64,000 nucleotides of DNA. Origin: Sulfopaludibacter sp035606355. GTDB lineage: Bacteria > Acidobacteriota > Terriglobia > Bryobacterales > Bryobacteraceae. This document shows positions 27,860 through 36,362 of this stretch, piece after piece. Below the pieces are notes generated by a model. It did no database searches, had not been told where the DNA came from, and saw only the letters and a list, made by a program, of their open reading frames with translations. Every line of letters starts with the position of its first letter. The first letter of the stretch is position 1. The stretch lies in contig DATNFO010000055.1 of NCBI GenBank assembly GCA_035606355.1, positions 22,722-86,721 of the forward strand. Reading direction: 5' to 3'. Made by a program: the position numbers and the translations under genes.

Positions 27860-29602
27860 ATGACTCTACAACGCGCCGTTTTCTGTCCATTGGCATTGCT
27901 GTTCCTCCATGCCTCGCTCTGTTCCGGTCAACCCACCCTCAAACTCGTAGCCGGAGGCTCAAACTCGGGCGATGGCATCCCGGCGGCTGGCGCGAACATC
28001 GGATCGCCCGACCATATCGCTGTGGATTCCGCGGGCAATCTTTATATCTGGGACACGCTGAACTCACGGATCCGCAAAGTGAATACCGCCGGCATCATCA
28101 GCACGATAGCGGCCGCCACCGGCCAACTGGCGATGCCCGTGGCGGCCGGAGGGCTGGCCATCGACAGCGGCGGCAACTTGTACATTGCCGATACCGGCAA
28201 CTATCGCGTTCGCAAGGTGGATACGTCCGGCGTCATGACCACGATCGCGGGAAACGGGACGCTCGGGATTTCCGGCACCAGCGGCAATGGTAGTCAGGCA
28301 GTCACCGTCGCGCTCTGCAGTCCCAGCGGGGTTGCAGTGGACCGCAACGGCAATGTGTACTTTGGCTCCTCCATTTGCGGCACCGTGCGTAAAGTCGACA
28401 CCTCGGGAGTTCTCTCCACGGTCGCCTCAACTTTCTCCGGTACGCCGTTTGCCATGACGATAGATACTTCGGGAAACCTGTACGTTTGCGACAGGAACAC
28501 CGGCACGCGCGTCTACAAGGTGGCTCCCGGCGGCGCCGTCACTGTCGTGGCTGGCACCGGAATCAGCGGCTTCTCGGGCGATGGCGGACCTGCCACCAGC
28601 GCTCAACTATTCGAGGCGCACGGAGTGGCGGTGGACGCGGCCGGAAACGTCTACGTCGCCGATGGTGGCAACTTCCGCGTCCGCAAGGTGGACACATCCG
28701 GCACCATTAGCACCGTCGCAGGGGGCGGAACGTTGAACGCGCAGGACGGCTCGGTCGCTACCAGCGTGAAGTTCAGCCCGCAGGACGTGACTGTGGATGC
28801 CTCCGGCAACCTTTATATCTCGGCAGGGGGCGTCTACAAGGTCTCCGGCCTTTCCAACGGCGCAACGCCCTCGGCTCCGCCCGCAATCTCGGCGAACGGC
28901 GTGGTCAACGGCGCGAGCTTTCAGCCAGGGGTCGCGGCTAATTCGTGGGTGACGATTCAAGGAACGAATCTCGCGGGCAAGACGGACGATTGGAGCCATT
29001 CGATTGTCAACGGCGCGCTGCCCACATCGCTCGATGGCGTCAGCGTGACCATGGGCGGCAAGCCGGCATACATCTACTTCGTCTCTCCCGGTCAACTCAA
29101 CGTGTTGGCGCCCGATGTTCCCGCCGGTCCGGTCAGCGTGACTGTCACGACTGCCGCGGGCACAAGTACGGCCTTCAGCGCCACAGCCGGCACTTACGGC
29201 CCTGCATTCTTCCTTTGGCCCAATAACCAGGTTGTGGCGACGCGCCAGGACTTCAGTTATGCAGCTCAGGCGGGCACCTTCCCTGGCGCTACTACGGTAC
29301 CTGCGAAGCCCGGCGACGTGCTCATCTTGTGGGCCACCGGATTCGGTCCCACGCAGCCCTCGGTTCCCATCGGCGTCTCTGTTCCCGCCAGCGGTGGCTA
29401 CCCGACCGCATCCTCGCCGGCAGTGACGATCAACAATACGCCGGCAACTGTTTATGGCGCGGCGCTCGCTCCCGGTTCGGCCGGTCTATACCAGATCGCC
29501 GTTCAGGTACCCCCCACACTCGCCGATGGCGACTGGCCGATCCAGGCGAACATCGGCGGAGTCTCGTCGCCGGCCGGGACTATCCTTTCGGTTCACCACT
29601 AA
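27860..29602 (+). CDS. Secreted NHL-repeat beta-propeller with TIGR03437 C-terminal domain
   Basis: 580 residues from ATG 27860 (AAGGGA upstream); a longer in-frame reading overlaps the previous gene. A signal (MTLQRAVFCPLALLFLHASL) is followed by at least six NHL blades with recurring units such as VDSAGNLYIWDTLNSRIRKV, IDSGGNLYIADTGNYRVRKV and VDAAGNVYVADGGNFRVRKV, joined by GDGGPATSAQL spacers. The TIGR03437 domain fills the last 220 residues and is very similar, also at DNA level, to the copies at 27130 and 30720. NHL propellers bind proteins, glycans or nucleic acids; no enzyme site is visible. Likely co-transcribed with its neighbours. Confidence 0.9.
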   Translation: MTLQRAVFCPLALLFLHASLCSGQPTLKLVAGGSNSGDGIPAAGANIGSPDHIAVDSAGNLYIWDTLNSRIRKVNTAGIISTIAAATGQLAMPVAAGGLAIDSGGNLYIADTGNYRVRKVDTSGVMTTIAGNGTLGISGTSGNGSQAVTVALCSPSGVAVDRNGNVYFGSSICGTVRKVDTSGVLSTVASTFSGTPFAMTIDTSGNLYVCDRNTGTRVYKVAPGGAVTVVAGTGISGFSGDGGPATSAQLFEAHGVAVDAAGNVYVADGGNFRVRKVDTSGTISTVAGGGTLNAQDGSVATSVKFSPQDVTVDASGNLYISAGGVYKVSGLSNGATPSAPPAISANGVVNGASFQPGVAANSWVTIQGTNLAGKTDDWSHSIVNGALPTSLDGVSVTMGGKPAYIYFVSPGQLNVLAPDVPAGPVSVTVTTAAGTSTAFSATAGTYGPAFFLWPNNQVVATRQDFSYAAQAGTFPGATTVPAKPGDVLILWATGFGPTQPSVPIGVSVPASGGYPTASSPAVTINNTPATVYGAALAPGSAGLYQIAVQVPPTLADGDWPIQANIGGVSSPAGTILSVHH

Positions 29603-29613
29603 CGGAGGAGCTT

Positions 29614-30717
29614 ATGAAAACGGTCCTCACATCCACGTGCGCTGCCATCGCGGCGGTGAGTGTCTGTTGTGCGCAACCTGTCATCAACACGGTAGCGGGC
29701 AACGGAACCATCCTCTTTTCCGGGGACGGCGGCCTGGCAACCAAGGCTGGCCTTAATGCTCCCACCGACATGGCTGTGGACGCGGCGGGCAACATCTACA
29801 TCGTGGAGTACGGCGGCAACCGGATCCGCAAGGTGGACACGACCGGAAAAATCACCACGTTCGCAGGTAACGGAACGGCGGATACCTCCGGAGTCGCGGG
29901 CGTGGCGCCCGGCGATGGCGGCCCGGCAACCAGTGCTCAAATCCCTTTCCCGACCTCCGTAGCTGTGGACAAGGCGGGCAACGTCTTCATTGCCACTGAC
30001 GGTCCGGTTCGGAAAGTTGACACCTCCGGCAACATCAGCACAGCGGTCTCGGTTTCCGCGGCGGGGCTGGCTTTTGACTCGGCGGGCAACCTCTATATGA
30101 CGGAGAGGAACGGCTATGCGATTGATGAATTAACGCCCAGCGGCGTGCTTAGCCTGGTGGCGGGCGGCGCGTTTGGATACTCCGGCGATGGCGGCCCTGC
30201 AAACAAAGCCGCGATCGCTTTTCCGTCCGGAGTGGCAGTCGATGCTGCGGGCAACATTTACTTTGCGGATAAGACCAACAATCGCGTCCGCAAAGTGGAT
30301 ACCAAAGGAATCATCACGACTTTCGCAGGCACGGGCACGGCCGGCTTCTCGGGCGACGGCGGCCCCGCGACCGGCGCCAAATTGGGACTGAATCTGACGG
30401 CGGCATATCAGGGCGTGGCACTGGATAGCGGGGGCAACCTTTACATCGCGGATCCAAAAAACAATCGCATCCGCATGGTGAATCCGGCCGGCGTCATCAG
30501 CACGTTCGCGGGAAACGGAGGCGGGTTTGCGACGGGCAGCCTCGGAAATGGCGACGGCGGTCCGCCGGCGAGCGCCAGCGTTTTAACGCCATATGGTGTG
30601 CGTCTGGATGGCGCGGGGAATGTTTTCCTTGCGGACACAGGGCACAGTGTCATCCGAAAAATTACCGGGGCCTCGACCGGCGGCGGATCGGCTCCCACGA
30701 TCTCCGCGAATGGGTAG
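29614..30717 (+). CDS. Secreted NHL-repeat propeller, cut off from its C-terminal domain by a frameshift
   Basis: 367 residues from ATG 29614 behind GGAGGAG. Signal peptide MKTVLTSTCAAIAAVSVCCA, then five or more NHL blades (AVDAAGNIYIVEYGGNRIRK, VDAAGNIYFADKTNNRVRKV, LDSGGNLYIADPKNNRIRMV). It ends ISANG-stop exactly where the paralogue at 27860 reads ISANGVVNGASF and continues into TIGR03437. Here the run GGG at 30712-30714 is one G short, giving TAG at 30715; the missing domain continues in the -1 frame from 30717. So this and the next entry are one ancestral gene. No slippery heptamer is present, so programmed frameshifting is unlikely. Confidence 0.85.
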   Translation: MKTVLTSTCAAIAAVSVCCAQPVINTVAGNGTILFSGDGGLATKAGLNAPTDMAVDAAGNIYIVEYGGNRIRKVDTTGKITTFAGNGTADTSGVAGVAPGDGGPATSAQIPFPTSVAVDKAGNVFIATDGPVRKVDTSGNISTAVSVSAAGLAFDSAGNLYMTERNGYAIDELTPSGVLSLVAGGAFGYSGDGGPANKAAIAFPSGVAVDAAGNIYFADKTNNRVRKVDTKGIITTFAGTGTAGFSGDGGPATGAKLGLNLTAAYQGVALDSGGNLYIADPKNNRIRMVNPAGVISTFAGNGGGFATGSLGNGDGGPPASASVLTPYGVRLDGAGNVFLADTGHSVIRKITGASTGGGSAPTISANG

Positions 30718-31415
30718 TGAACGGGGCGAGTTTCCAGCCCGGCGTAGTCGCGAATTCCTGGGTGACGATTCAAGGCGCCGGCCTCGCGCCCAAGACGGAC
30801 GATTGGAGCAACTCGATTGTCAACGGCGCGCTGCCCACGTCGCTCGATGGCGTGAGCGTCACCATGGGCGGCAAGCCCGCCTACATTTACTACGTATCGC
30901 CGGGCCAACTCAATGTGCTGGCGCCTGACATACCTGCGGGACCGGTCACCATTACCGTGACTACGCCGAACGGTACGAGCGCGGCGTTCGCGGCGACGGC
31001 TAGTGCGTACAGCCCGGCGTTCTTCGCTTGGCCGGGCAACCAGGTAGTCGCCACGCGAACCGACTACAGTTTTGCCGCGAAGGCCGGCACCTTCGCCGGT
31101 GCCACTACGCTCGCCGCCAAGCCCGGCGATGTGATTGTCCTTTGGGCAACCGGGTTCGGTCCCACCAATCCGCCGCCGCCCACGGGAGTCGCCGTTCCCA
31201 GCGGCACGCTCTTCGCCACCAGTTCGCTCCCCACCATCACGATCGATAACGTGCCGGCCACGGTTTATGGCGCCGCGCTGGCCCCAGGCTCAGTTGGCCT
31301 ATATCAAATCGCCATCCAGGTTCCGGCCTCGCTCGCCGACGGCGATTGGCCAGTCCAGGCGCTCATCGGGGGAGTTCAGTCGCCGGCGGGGATGATTCTT
31401 TCAGTGCACCATTAA
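30717..31415 (+). CDS. Detached TIGR03437 domain of the frameshifted NHL protein
   Basis: 232 codons open from a GTG at 30717 that overlaps the preceding TAG. The sequence is a complete TIGR03437 domain (SFQPGVVANSWVTIQGAGLA, LDGVSVTMGGKPAYIYYVSP, AALAPGSVGLYQIAIQVPAS, ending SPAGMILSVHH). It has no signal peptide of its own, so if translated alone it would stay in the cytoplasm; it is best read as the 3' part of the gene starting at 29614, separated by a one-base deletion or by a sequence error. Confidence 0.75.
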   Translation: MNGASFQPGVVANSWVTIQGAGLAPKTDDWSNSIVNGALPTSLDGVSVTMGGKPAYIYYVSPGQLNVLAPDIPAGPVTITVTTPNGTSAAFAATASAYSPAFFAWPGNQVVATRTDYSFAAKAGTFAGATTLAAKPGDVIVLWATGFGPTNPPPPTGVAVPSGTLFATSSLPTITIDNVPATVYGAALAPGSVGLYQIAIQVPASLADGDWPVQALIGGVQSPAGMILSVHH

Positions 31416-31515
31416 CGCGAGCTGCGTCTAAACTGCGTTTCACGACGCGCGACGGAGAGAGCGGCGCCTTTCGCCATACCAGCGAATTGTGGCGAGCTAG
31501 AATGTGAAGCGGCCC

Positions 31516-31830
31516 ATGAAACTCCTCTGGTGTTGGCGGTGCAACAGGGAAATCCCGATGCTCGATGAAATCGAGTTCAGCGCCGTCACATCCAAACATG
31601 GACCAAAAGGCACCGGAAGCAGGGCTGAGATCATCGAGCGCTTCCATGGACCTGTGCTGCGCGAATATGAACGGATCACCGGCTTTCACGAAACCAATCC
31701 GAATGCGGTTTACCACCATTGACTGGCGCTATACGGTCCCCCGTGTTCCGACTGCGGAAAGCCGTTGAGAACTCCGCGGGCAAGGTTTTGCGCCGCATGT
31801 GGACACCGGACCGCCGGCGCAGCCACCTAA
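31516..31830 (+). pseudogene. Small Cys-rich (zinc-ribbon-like) protein with an in-frame TGA
   Basis: From ATG 31516 the frame reads MKLLWCWRCNREIPMLDEIE and on to ETNPNAVYHH, then TGA at 31720-31722, and the same frame continues LALYGPPCSDCGKPLRTPRA and RFCAACG to TAA 31828. From memory, homologues in soil bacteria are one continuous protein of about 100 residues with an Arg-like residue at the stop position (CGA to TGA is a single change). The intact form has three CxxC pairs (CWRC, CSDC, CAAC), suggesting metal binding. As it stands the product is truncated before the two C-terminal pairs. Function is unknown. Confidence 0.65.
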
Positions 31831-31958
31831 CCTACAGCGTCGAATAATACACGCTCCCCAAAACGATCTCATGATACTTAGTAACTGCGTTAGTGCAGGA
31901 TCGATGCGACTAACTCGTAAAGCCGTCGCCGTGCGGGCGGAGCATGCGTGCCGGTCCT

Positions 31959-31984
31959 AGGCTCCGCCTTTTGGGGCGGAGCCT
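31959..31984 (-). terminator. Hairpin downstream of the small exported protein gene
   Basis: AGGCTCCGCC (31959-31968) pairs perfectly with GGCGGAGCCT (31975-31984) around a 6-base loop, 22 bases past the stop codon of the minus-strand gene at 32006. No T tract follows on the minus strand, so its action as a terminator is uncertain. Confidence 0.5.
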
Positions 31985-32005
31985 GGGATCGGAAATTCTC
32001 CCCCT

Positions 32006-32518
32006 TTAGAGATTTCCGAGTTGCGTCAGGATGTTGTTGAGCAGAGCTGAGATCTGCGAGAGCGGACCCGTTCCGTTTAGCAGGTTCGCCACAGAGCAAA
32101 GCAGGTTGCCCAGCAGGTTTCCAGCTCCGGGCACGGCCGTAATGTCAAGAACGATTTGATTCGTCGAGACATTCAGCCCGAGCAGGGACAAGTCAATGGG
32201 GCCGATGACGAGGTGCAGTATCGGACACGAACTACTGGCATTCGTCACAGGAGCAGTGATAGCTGCAACCACGTTGCGAAGGACGGTTCCTGTGGCCACG
32301 TCAGTAACGGTGCCGACAAGCGTTCCGACAGCCGCCAGCTGGTTGTTCACCACGGCAAAGTGCTGTAAGTTGAAAGTGCCTGAAAACGATTGGCCTCCCC
32401 CCGTTGCGGAGACCGGAAAGGAAAGTGGAAGGGTTGGTGCGTTTGTTTGAGCCGTGGCCGGCGCCGGGACAGTTACTAAAAGGGCCAGCAATAGGCCCAA
32501 AGCGATTACGTACTTCAT
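32006..32518 (-). CDS. Small exported protein of unknown function
   Basis: 170 residues with a clear signal peptide (MKYVIALGLLLALLVTVPAPATAQ). The mature part begins with a beta-like segment (FPVSATGGGQSFSGTFNLQH, AVVNNQLAAVGTLVGTVTDV), then CPILHLVIGPIDLSLLGL and VVLDITAVPGAGNLLGNLLC-like stretches and a hydrophobic helical tail (LSQISALLNNILTQLGNL). Two Cys residues (in SSCPILHL and NLLCSVANLL) could form a disulfide. I recognise this layout as a recurrent exported protein of soil Acidobacteria without an assigned function. It is a single gene; GAGGTT precedes the start. Confidence 0.8.
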   Translation of the reverse strand: MKYVIALGLLLALLVTVPAPATAQTNAPTLPLSFPVSATGGGQSFSGTFNLQHFAVVNNQLAAVGTLVGTVTDVATGTVLRNVVAAITAPVTNASSSCPILHLVIGPIDLSLLGLNVSTNQIVLDITAVPGAGNLLGNLLCSVANLLNGTGPLSQISALLNNILTQLGNL

Positions 32519-32780
32519 GGTATGAACCTCCGTTATTATTTATCGCCGCGCCTCGAATAAATGATTATTAAGTAAGGTGGGCCAGCGATATTCAAGAAGT
32601 AACATGGGAGCGGGGTAGCTCGATGTTGCCGTTTAAACAACCGGTTGCCGTGGTGGGAAACCGGCGTGACTAAGTGCGCGTCAAAGCGGCTGCACCGTAT
32701 AACACGAATGCGGAGCGACCGAATACCTGCCGCGCTTGAGCGTGGCCTTAAGGTCGCCGGGACGCTCGCCGTCGACTTAC

Positions 32781-33323
32781 TCAGAGCGCGGCGAGGATCG
32801 GACGGGCCAGCGCCGTGCACTGGTCGGCGGTCTTCAGCCCGTTGACCTGGATCAAGTTACCCCCCGCAAGCACGTACATCGTCCCGTCGTTGTCGAAGAA
32901 GGCCTTGTCACCCAAGCCGCGCACCGGTTGCGCATTCTTAGCGGCGTTGAGCAAGAAGTTGTAGGTCACCACGGCATTGTGCTCGAAGATTTTGATTTCA
33001 GCCTGAACGTTGTCGGCGTCGTTGGAGTAGTTGCAGCCGTATTCCTGAGGCTGCAAGTTCGTCATGGGATTCGCCGTCGTGAATGCCGCACCAGACAGCT
33101 TGGCAGCCGACGCGGCCGGCAGGACCGCGCATACGTCGATCGGCTTCCCGGATGCCGGCGTGGCCGAGGCCCCGCCGCTCGCTGTCGAAGACGCGGCGGG
33201 TTGAGGGGACGATCCGCTGGTGCCTGATGATGAGCCGCAGCCGACTAGCGCCGCGGCCGACAAACCGAGCGCCAGCACGCCCATAGTCAGCAAGCGAACA
33301 TTGTTCAGGGTAAGTCGATCCAT
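32781..33323 (-). CDS. Small lipoprotein, DUF3558-like
   Basis: 180 residues. The N terminus LLTMGVLALGLSAAALVGCG carries a lipobox (LVGC), followed by a Ser/Gly/Ala/Pro-rich linker (about 33-60) typical of surface lipoproteins. The domain after it starts IDVCAVLPAASAAKLSGAAF and has CNYSNDADNVQAEIKIFE, VRGLGDKAFFDNDGTMYVLA, NLIQVNG and a last Cys, closely resembling DUF3558-type lipoproteins known mainly from Actinobacteria. Function of that family is unknown. The similarity to actinobacterial proteins fits transfer into this accessory region, but that is inference. Confidence 0.8.
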   Translation of the reverse strand: MDRLTLNNVRLLTMGVLALGLSAAALVGCGSSSGTSGSSPQPAASSTASGGASATPASGKPIDVCAVLPAASAAKLSGAAFTTANPMTNLQPQEYGCNYSNDADNVQAEIKIFEHNAVVTYNFLLNAAKNAQPVRGLGDKAFFDNDGTMYVLAGGNLIQVNGLKTADQCTALARPILAAL

Positions 33324-33765
33324 TACGCGCCTTCCTCGGGGACAATAATATCACTCATATAACGCCATCCCGCGCGGAACTGCCGGCAAGTGCGCCTTTC
33401 GCGATGAGCAGCAGTCCAGCAGAGATGGTGGCCCGGAGACTTATTGCTTACGCCAAGGAGAATATTGCGCGTAGGAACACCTCTTACAAACCGCGCACTT
33501 CCCTCAAAGTGAAGCCGGTTACGGAGCAGGCCGGACAACGTTGGCTGCCTGTCAGTTGAGGGTTGCCATTCTTTCACGCAGTCCACAATGAAAGGCGGAG
33601 ATTACTCAGAGACACAATCCCTCCCCGCCAATTTGCGGATCGATCCTGCCTCCGATCCCTCTCCCGCCACGGACCTGACACGGCTCGTGCAACTGCGATG
33701 AGGCCACTGCAAGTCAAATCCGCGCACTTCACAGCAAATTTCAGAACGATCGAGGAGTTTTCAGC
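33324..33765. other. Intergenic region without recognisable gene
   Basis: No open frame here has a plausible start, family resemblance or coding pattern. It must hold the promoter of the lipoprotein gene (minus) and formerly that of the hydrogenase genes (plus); GAGGAG at the right edge is the Shine-Dalgarno sequence of the hydrogenase remnant. Confidence 0.6.
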
Positions 33766-34757
33766 ATGTCGACGCTACCTGTCTCGCGCTGGACGGATCG
33801 TCCTCCGGATGTCAAGGAACTTGCACATTTTGTGGATTACCGCCGGCTTAAGTTGCGATGGGGACAGCGTCTCCGTAACGGCCGCCGAGCAACCCAGTAT
33901 AGAGGAAGTCCTGATCGGCGCCGTTCCGGGTCTCCCCAAAGTCCATTTACATAATCCCGTCCTGGCTGCCGAGGTCGGCGACGAGTCCATGCAGCACTTC
34001 TACAAGGCCGAAAAGGGTCAGCTTGACCCGTATGTCCTGGTGGTGGAGGGCTCCATTCCCAACGAGCGCATCAAGAAGGAAGGTTATTGGGCGGCATTCG
34101 GAACGAACGAGGAAACCGGGCAGCCGATCACAACCTGCGAGTGGATCACGCTATGGCCGGCAATCCGACCGGATGCATGGGTCTTTCCGATTATCTCGGC
34201 AGAGAGTTCCGGTCGGCCGGCTGACTGCCGATCGTCAACATCCCGGGATGCCCCGTTCAGCCCGACAACTTCACCGAGACGCTCCTTTACCTGCTCTATC
34301 AAGCGGCGGGGCTGACGCCAATCATCCCGCTCGATGAGCAACTGCGGCCGACGTGGCTATTCGGAAAACCGTTCACGAAGGCTGCGACCGCGCCGGATAT
34401 TACGAGCAGGGCGACTTCGCGCACGAGTACGGCTCGCCCAAGTGCCTGGTGAAAATCGGATGCTGGGGACCCGTCGTCAATTGCAATGTCACCAAACGCG
34501 GCTGGATGCGCTGTATCGGCGGCTGCCCCAATGTGGGCGGCATTTGCATCGCCTGCACGATGCCCGGCTTTCCCGATAAATTCATGCCGTTCATGGATGA
34601 GCCGCCAGGCGCTCATCTATCAGCGGGCGGCATCGGCGGATACGGCAAAGTGATCCGGACATTGCGCGCCGTCACCAACAACACGGCCAACAAGGAGCCG
34701 AAGTGGCGGCACACCGGCCGTCAATTGAGCACCGGCTATCAACCCAAGACGTACTGA
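33766..34757 (+). pseudogene. hhyS: [NiFe] hydrogenase small subunit, group 1h-like, degraded
   Basis: Reading across three frames reconstructs most of a group 1h (actinobacterial-type, high-affinity H2-uptake) small subunit: MSTLPVSRWTDRPPDVKE, then LHILWITAGLSCDGDSVSV and VVEGSIPNERIKKEGYWAAF in another frame, AMAGNPTGCMGLSDYLG and IPGCPVQPDNFTETLLYLLY in a third, and TVHEGCDRAGYYEQGDF to GGICIACTMPGFPDKF in the last. Lesions: shift near 33812; an internal loss at about 34149 removing the GTCATYGG cluster-ligand region; TGA at 34222; a one-base loss in the A run 34365-34368. A functional iron-sulfur subunit cannot be made. GAGGAG precedes the old start and the large subunit follows 15 bases on. 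The intact protein would pass electrons from the active site through three iron-sulfur clusters. Confidence 0.85.
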
Positions 34758-34772
34758 TGGAGGAGCAGAATC

Positions 34773-36166
34773 ATGGCGACAACTAGGCAGCCCACTGTCG
34801 GCCGGCAAGACACACGCACCAATTGATGGAGGTGCATTGGGATCCCATCACGCGCATCGTCGGAAACCTGGGGTCTTCACAAAAATCGACTTCGCGAATC
34901 GTCAGGTCGCAGAGTACTACAGTACGTCCTCCGTCTTCCGCGGTTATAGCGTTTTCATGCAGGGCAAAGACCCTCGCGACGCTCCATTCATTACCAGCCG
35001 CATCTGCGGCATCTGCGGCGACAATCACGCCACCTGCGCTGTGTACGGGCAGAATATGGCGTTTGGGATAGCCACTCCGGAGCTCGGCGATTGGATCATC
35101 AATCTCGGTGAAGCGGCCGAGTACATGTTCGATCACAACCTGTTCCAGGACAACCTGGTCGGCGTCGATTACTGCGAGCAGATGGTGAAGCAGACGAATC
35201 CCGGTGTGTGGAGCAAAGCCGAAAACACACTCGCGCCGAATTCGAATGCGCACGGCTACCGCACAATCGGCGACATCGTGTGGGCGCTCAACCCCTTTAC
35301 CGGCGAATATTATCGCGAAGCGCTGCAGATGAGCCGCCTCACGCGCGAAATGTTTTGCCTGATGGAAGGCCGCCACGTCCACCCGTCTACCCTGTATGCC
35401 GGCGGTACCGGGACGGTGCCCAGGATGCAGCTATTCACCGATTACCTGGTGCGTCTCACCAAGTACGCAGAGTACATGAAGAAGGCGGTTCCCCTTCACG
35501 ACGATCTGTTCAACTTCTTTTATGAAGCCCTGCCCGGGTACGAACAGGTTGGCCGCCGCCGCGTCCTCATGGGCTGTTGGGGGTCCTGGAACGACCCTAT
35601 GAAGTGCGACTGCACATGAGCGACTAAGGCCGCGCCATGTATGTCACGCCGAGCGTGATCGTGGACGGCAAGGTGGTCACCAACGATCTGGTGCAGATCA
35701 ACCTGGGCATGCGGATCCTGCTCGGCAGCTCCTATTAGGAAGACGGGAAAACGGGAACACCTTCGTGAAAACGGACCCGCTCGGCAATCCCATCGATCAG
35801 CGGCATCCATGGAACCAGACCACCACGCCGAGGCCGCAGAAGCGAAACTTCGACAGCAAGTACACCTGGGTGATGTCGCCACGCGGCACAAATAAGGACA
35901 CCGGCGAACATTTGGCGCTGGATACGGGCGGCGGAGCGATCGTCCGCCTCTGGTCGACCGCGCTCAACGGACTCGTCGACATCGGCTACATCAAGGCTAC
36001 CGGACAGAGCGTCAAGATCCACCTGCCGAAGACGATGATGGCGCCCGAGAAGGAGTTCGAATGGAAAATTCCGCAGTGGAGCAATGCGATCGAACGAAAC
36101 CGCGCTCGCACGTACTTCCAGGCGTACGCGGCGGCTGCTGCGCATTACTTCATTGAGCGGGCGCTA
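34773..36166 (+). pseudogene. hhyL: [NiFe] hydrogenase large subunit, group 1h-like, degraded and truncated
   Basis: The old start ATG 34773 has GGAGGAG upstream. Fragments in successive frames: MEVHWDPITRIVGNLG; KIDFANRQVAEYYSTSSVFR with SRICGICGDNHATC (first active-site CxxC) through GRRRVLMGCWGSWNDP; GRAMYVTPSVIVDGKVVTND to MRILLGSSY; and DPLGNPIDQRHPWNQTT to FEWKIPQWSNAIERNRARTY and YFIERAL. Lesions: shifts near 34825, in the G run 34870-34873, near 35614 and near 35745; TAA 35625 where Trp is expected; TAG 35736. Homology stops at 36166, so the C-terminal third with the second CxxC (the other two nickel ligands) is gone. The gene is dead. The break lies 25 bases from a CRISPR-like repeat. 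Confidence 0.87.
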
Positions 36167-36191
36167 CCGACCGGTCCACCACCCGGACGCC

Positions 36192-36345
36192 GATTTCCGC
36201 GATCGATCGAATCGCGGCCTCATTGAAGCATGGTTCCTCCGGAGCGCGGGGTCACCAGCCTGCACATTTCGGCGATCGATCGATCGCGGAAATCCTACTG
36301 CTTTTGGCACCCCTCGGAGACGATGTATCGCTTCAATGAGGCCGC
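36192..36345. CRISPR. CRISPR-repeat-like remnant, two units in opposite orientation
   Basis: A 38-base unit at 36192-36229 has the look of a CRISPR repeat: it contains CCGCGAT-(7)-ATCGCGG as a perfect internal stem and ends CTCATTGAAGC. On the minus strand the 3' 16 bases of this unit recur at 36345-36330, followed by a 35-base unique stretch (36329-36295), followed by the first 18 bases of the unit at 36294-36277. That order (repeat end, spacer-sized insert, repeat start) is what an inverted piece of array would give. No cas gene is in the window, and only one full unit exists, so this is a remnant at best. An ordinary inverted repeat or IS end is the alternative. Confidence 0.45.
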
Positions 36346-36362
36346 AAGCGGGCCGCTATGAT

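Noticed and set aside
30700..30725. Programmed -1 frameshifting between the NHL and TIGR03437 parts
   Set aside because: No XXXYYYZ slippery heptamer and no obvious downstream stimulatory stem; the intact paralogue shows simple base loss.
31720..31722. Selenocysteine at the in-frame TGA
   Set aside because: The position is not a Cys or redox site in the remembered homologues, and a CGA to TGA nonsense change explains it.
36192..36345. Active CRISPR-Cas locus
   Set aside because: No cas gene and no series of direct repeats are present; only a remnant is claimed.
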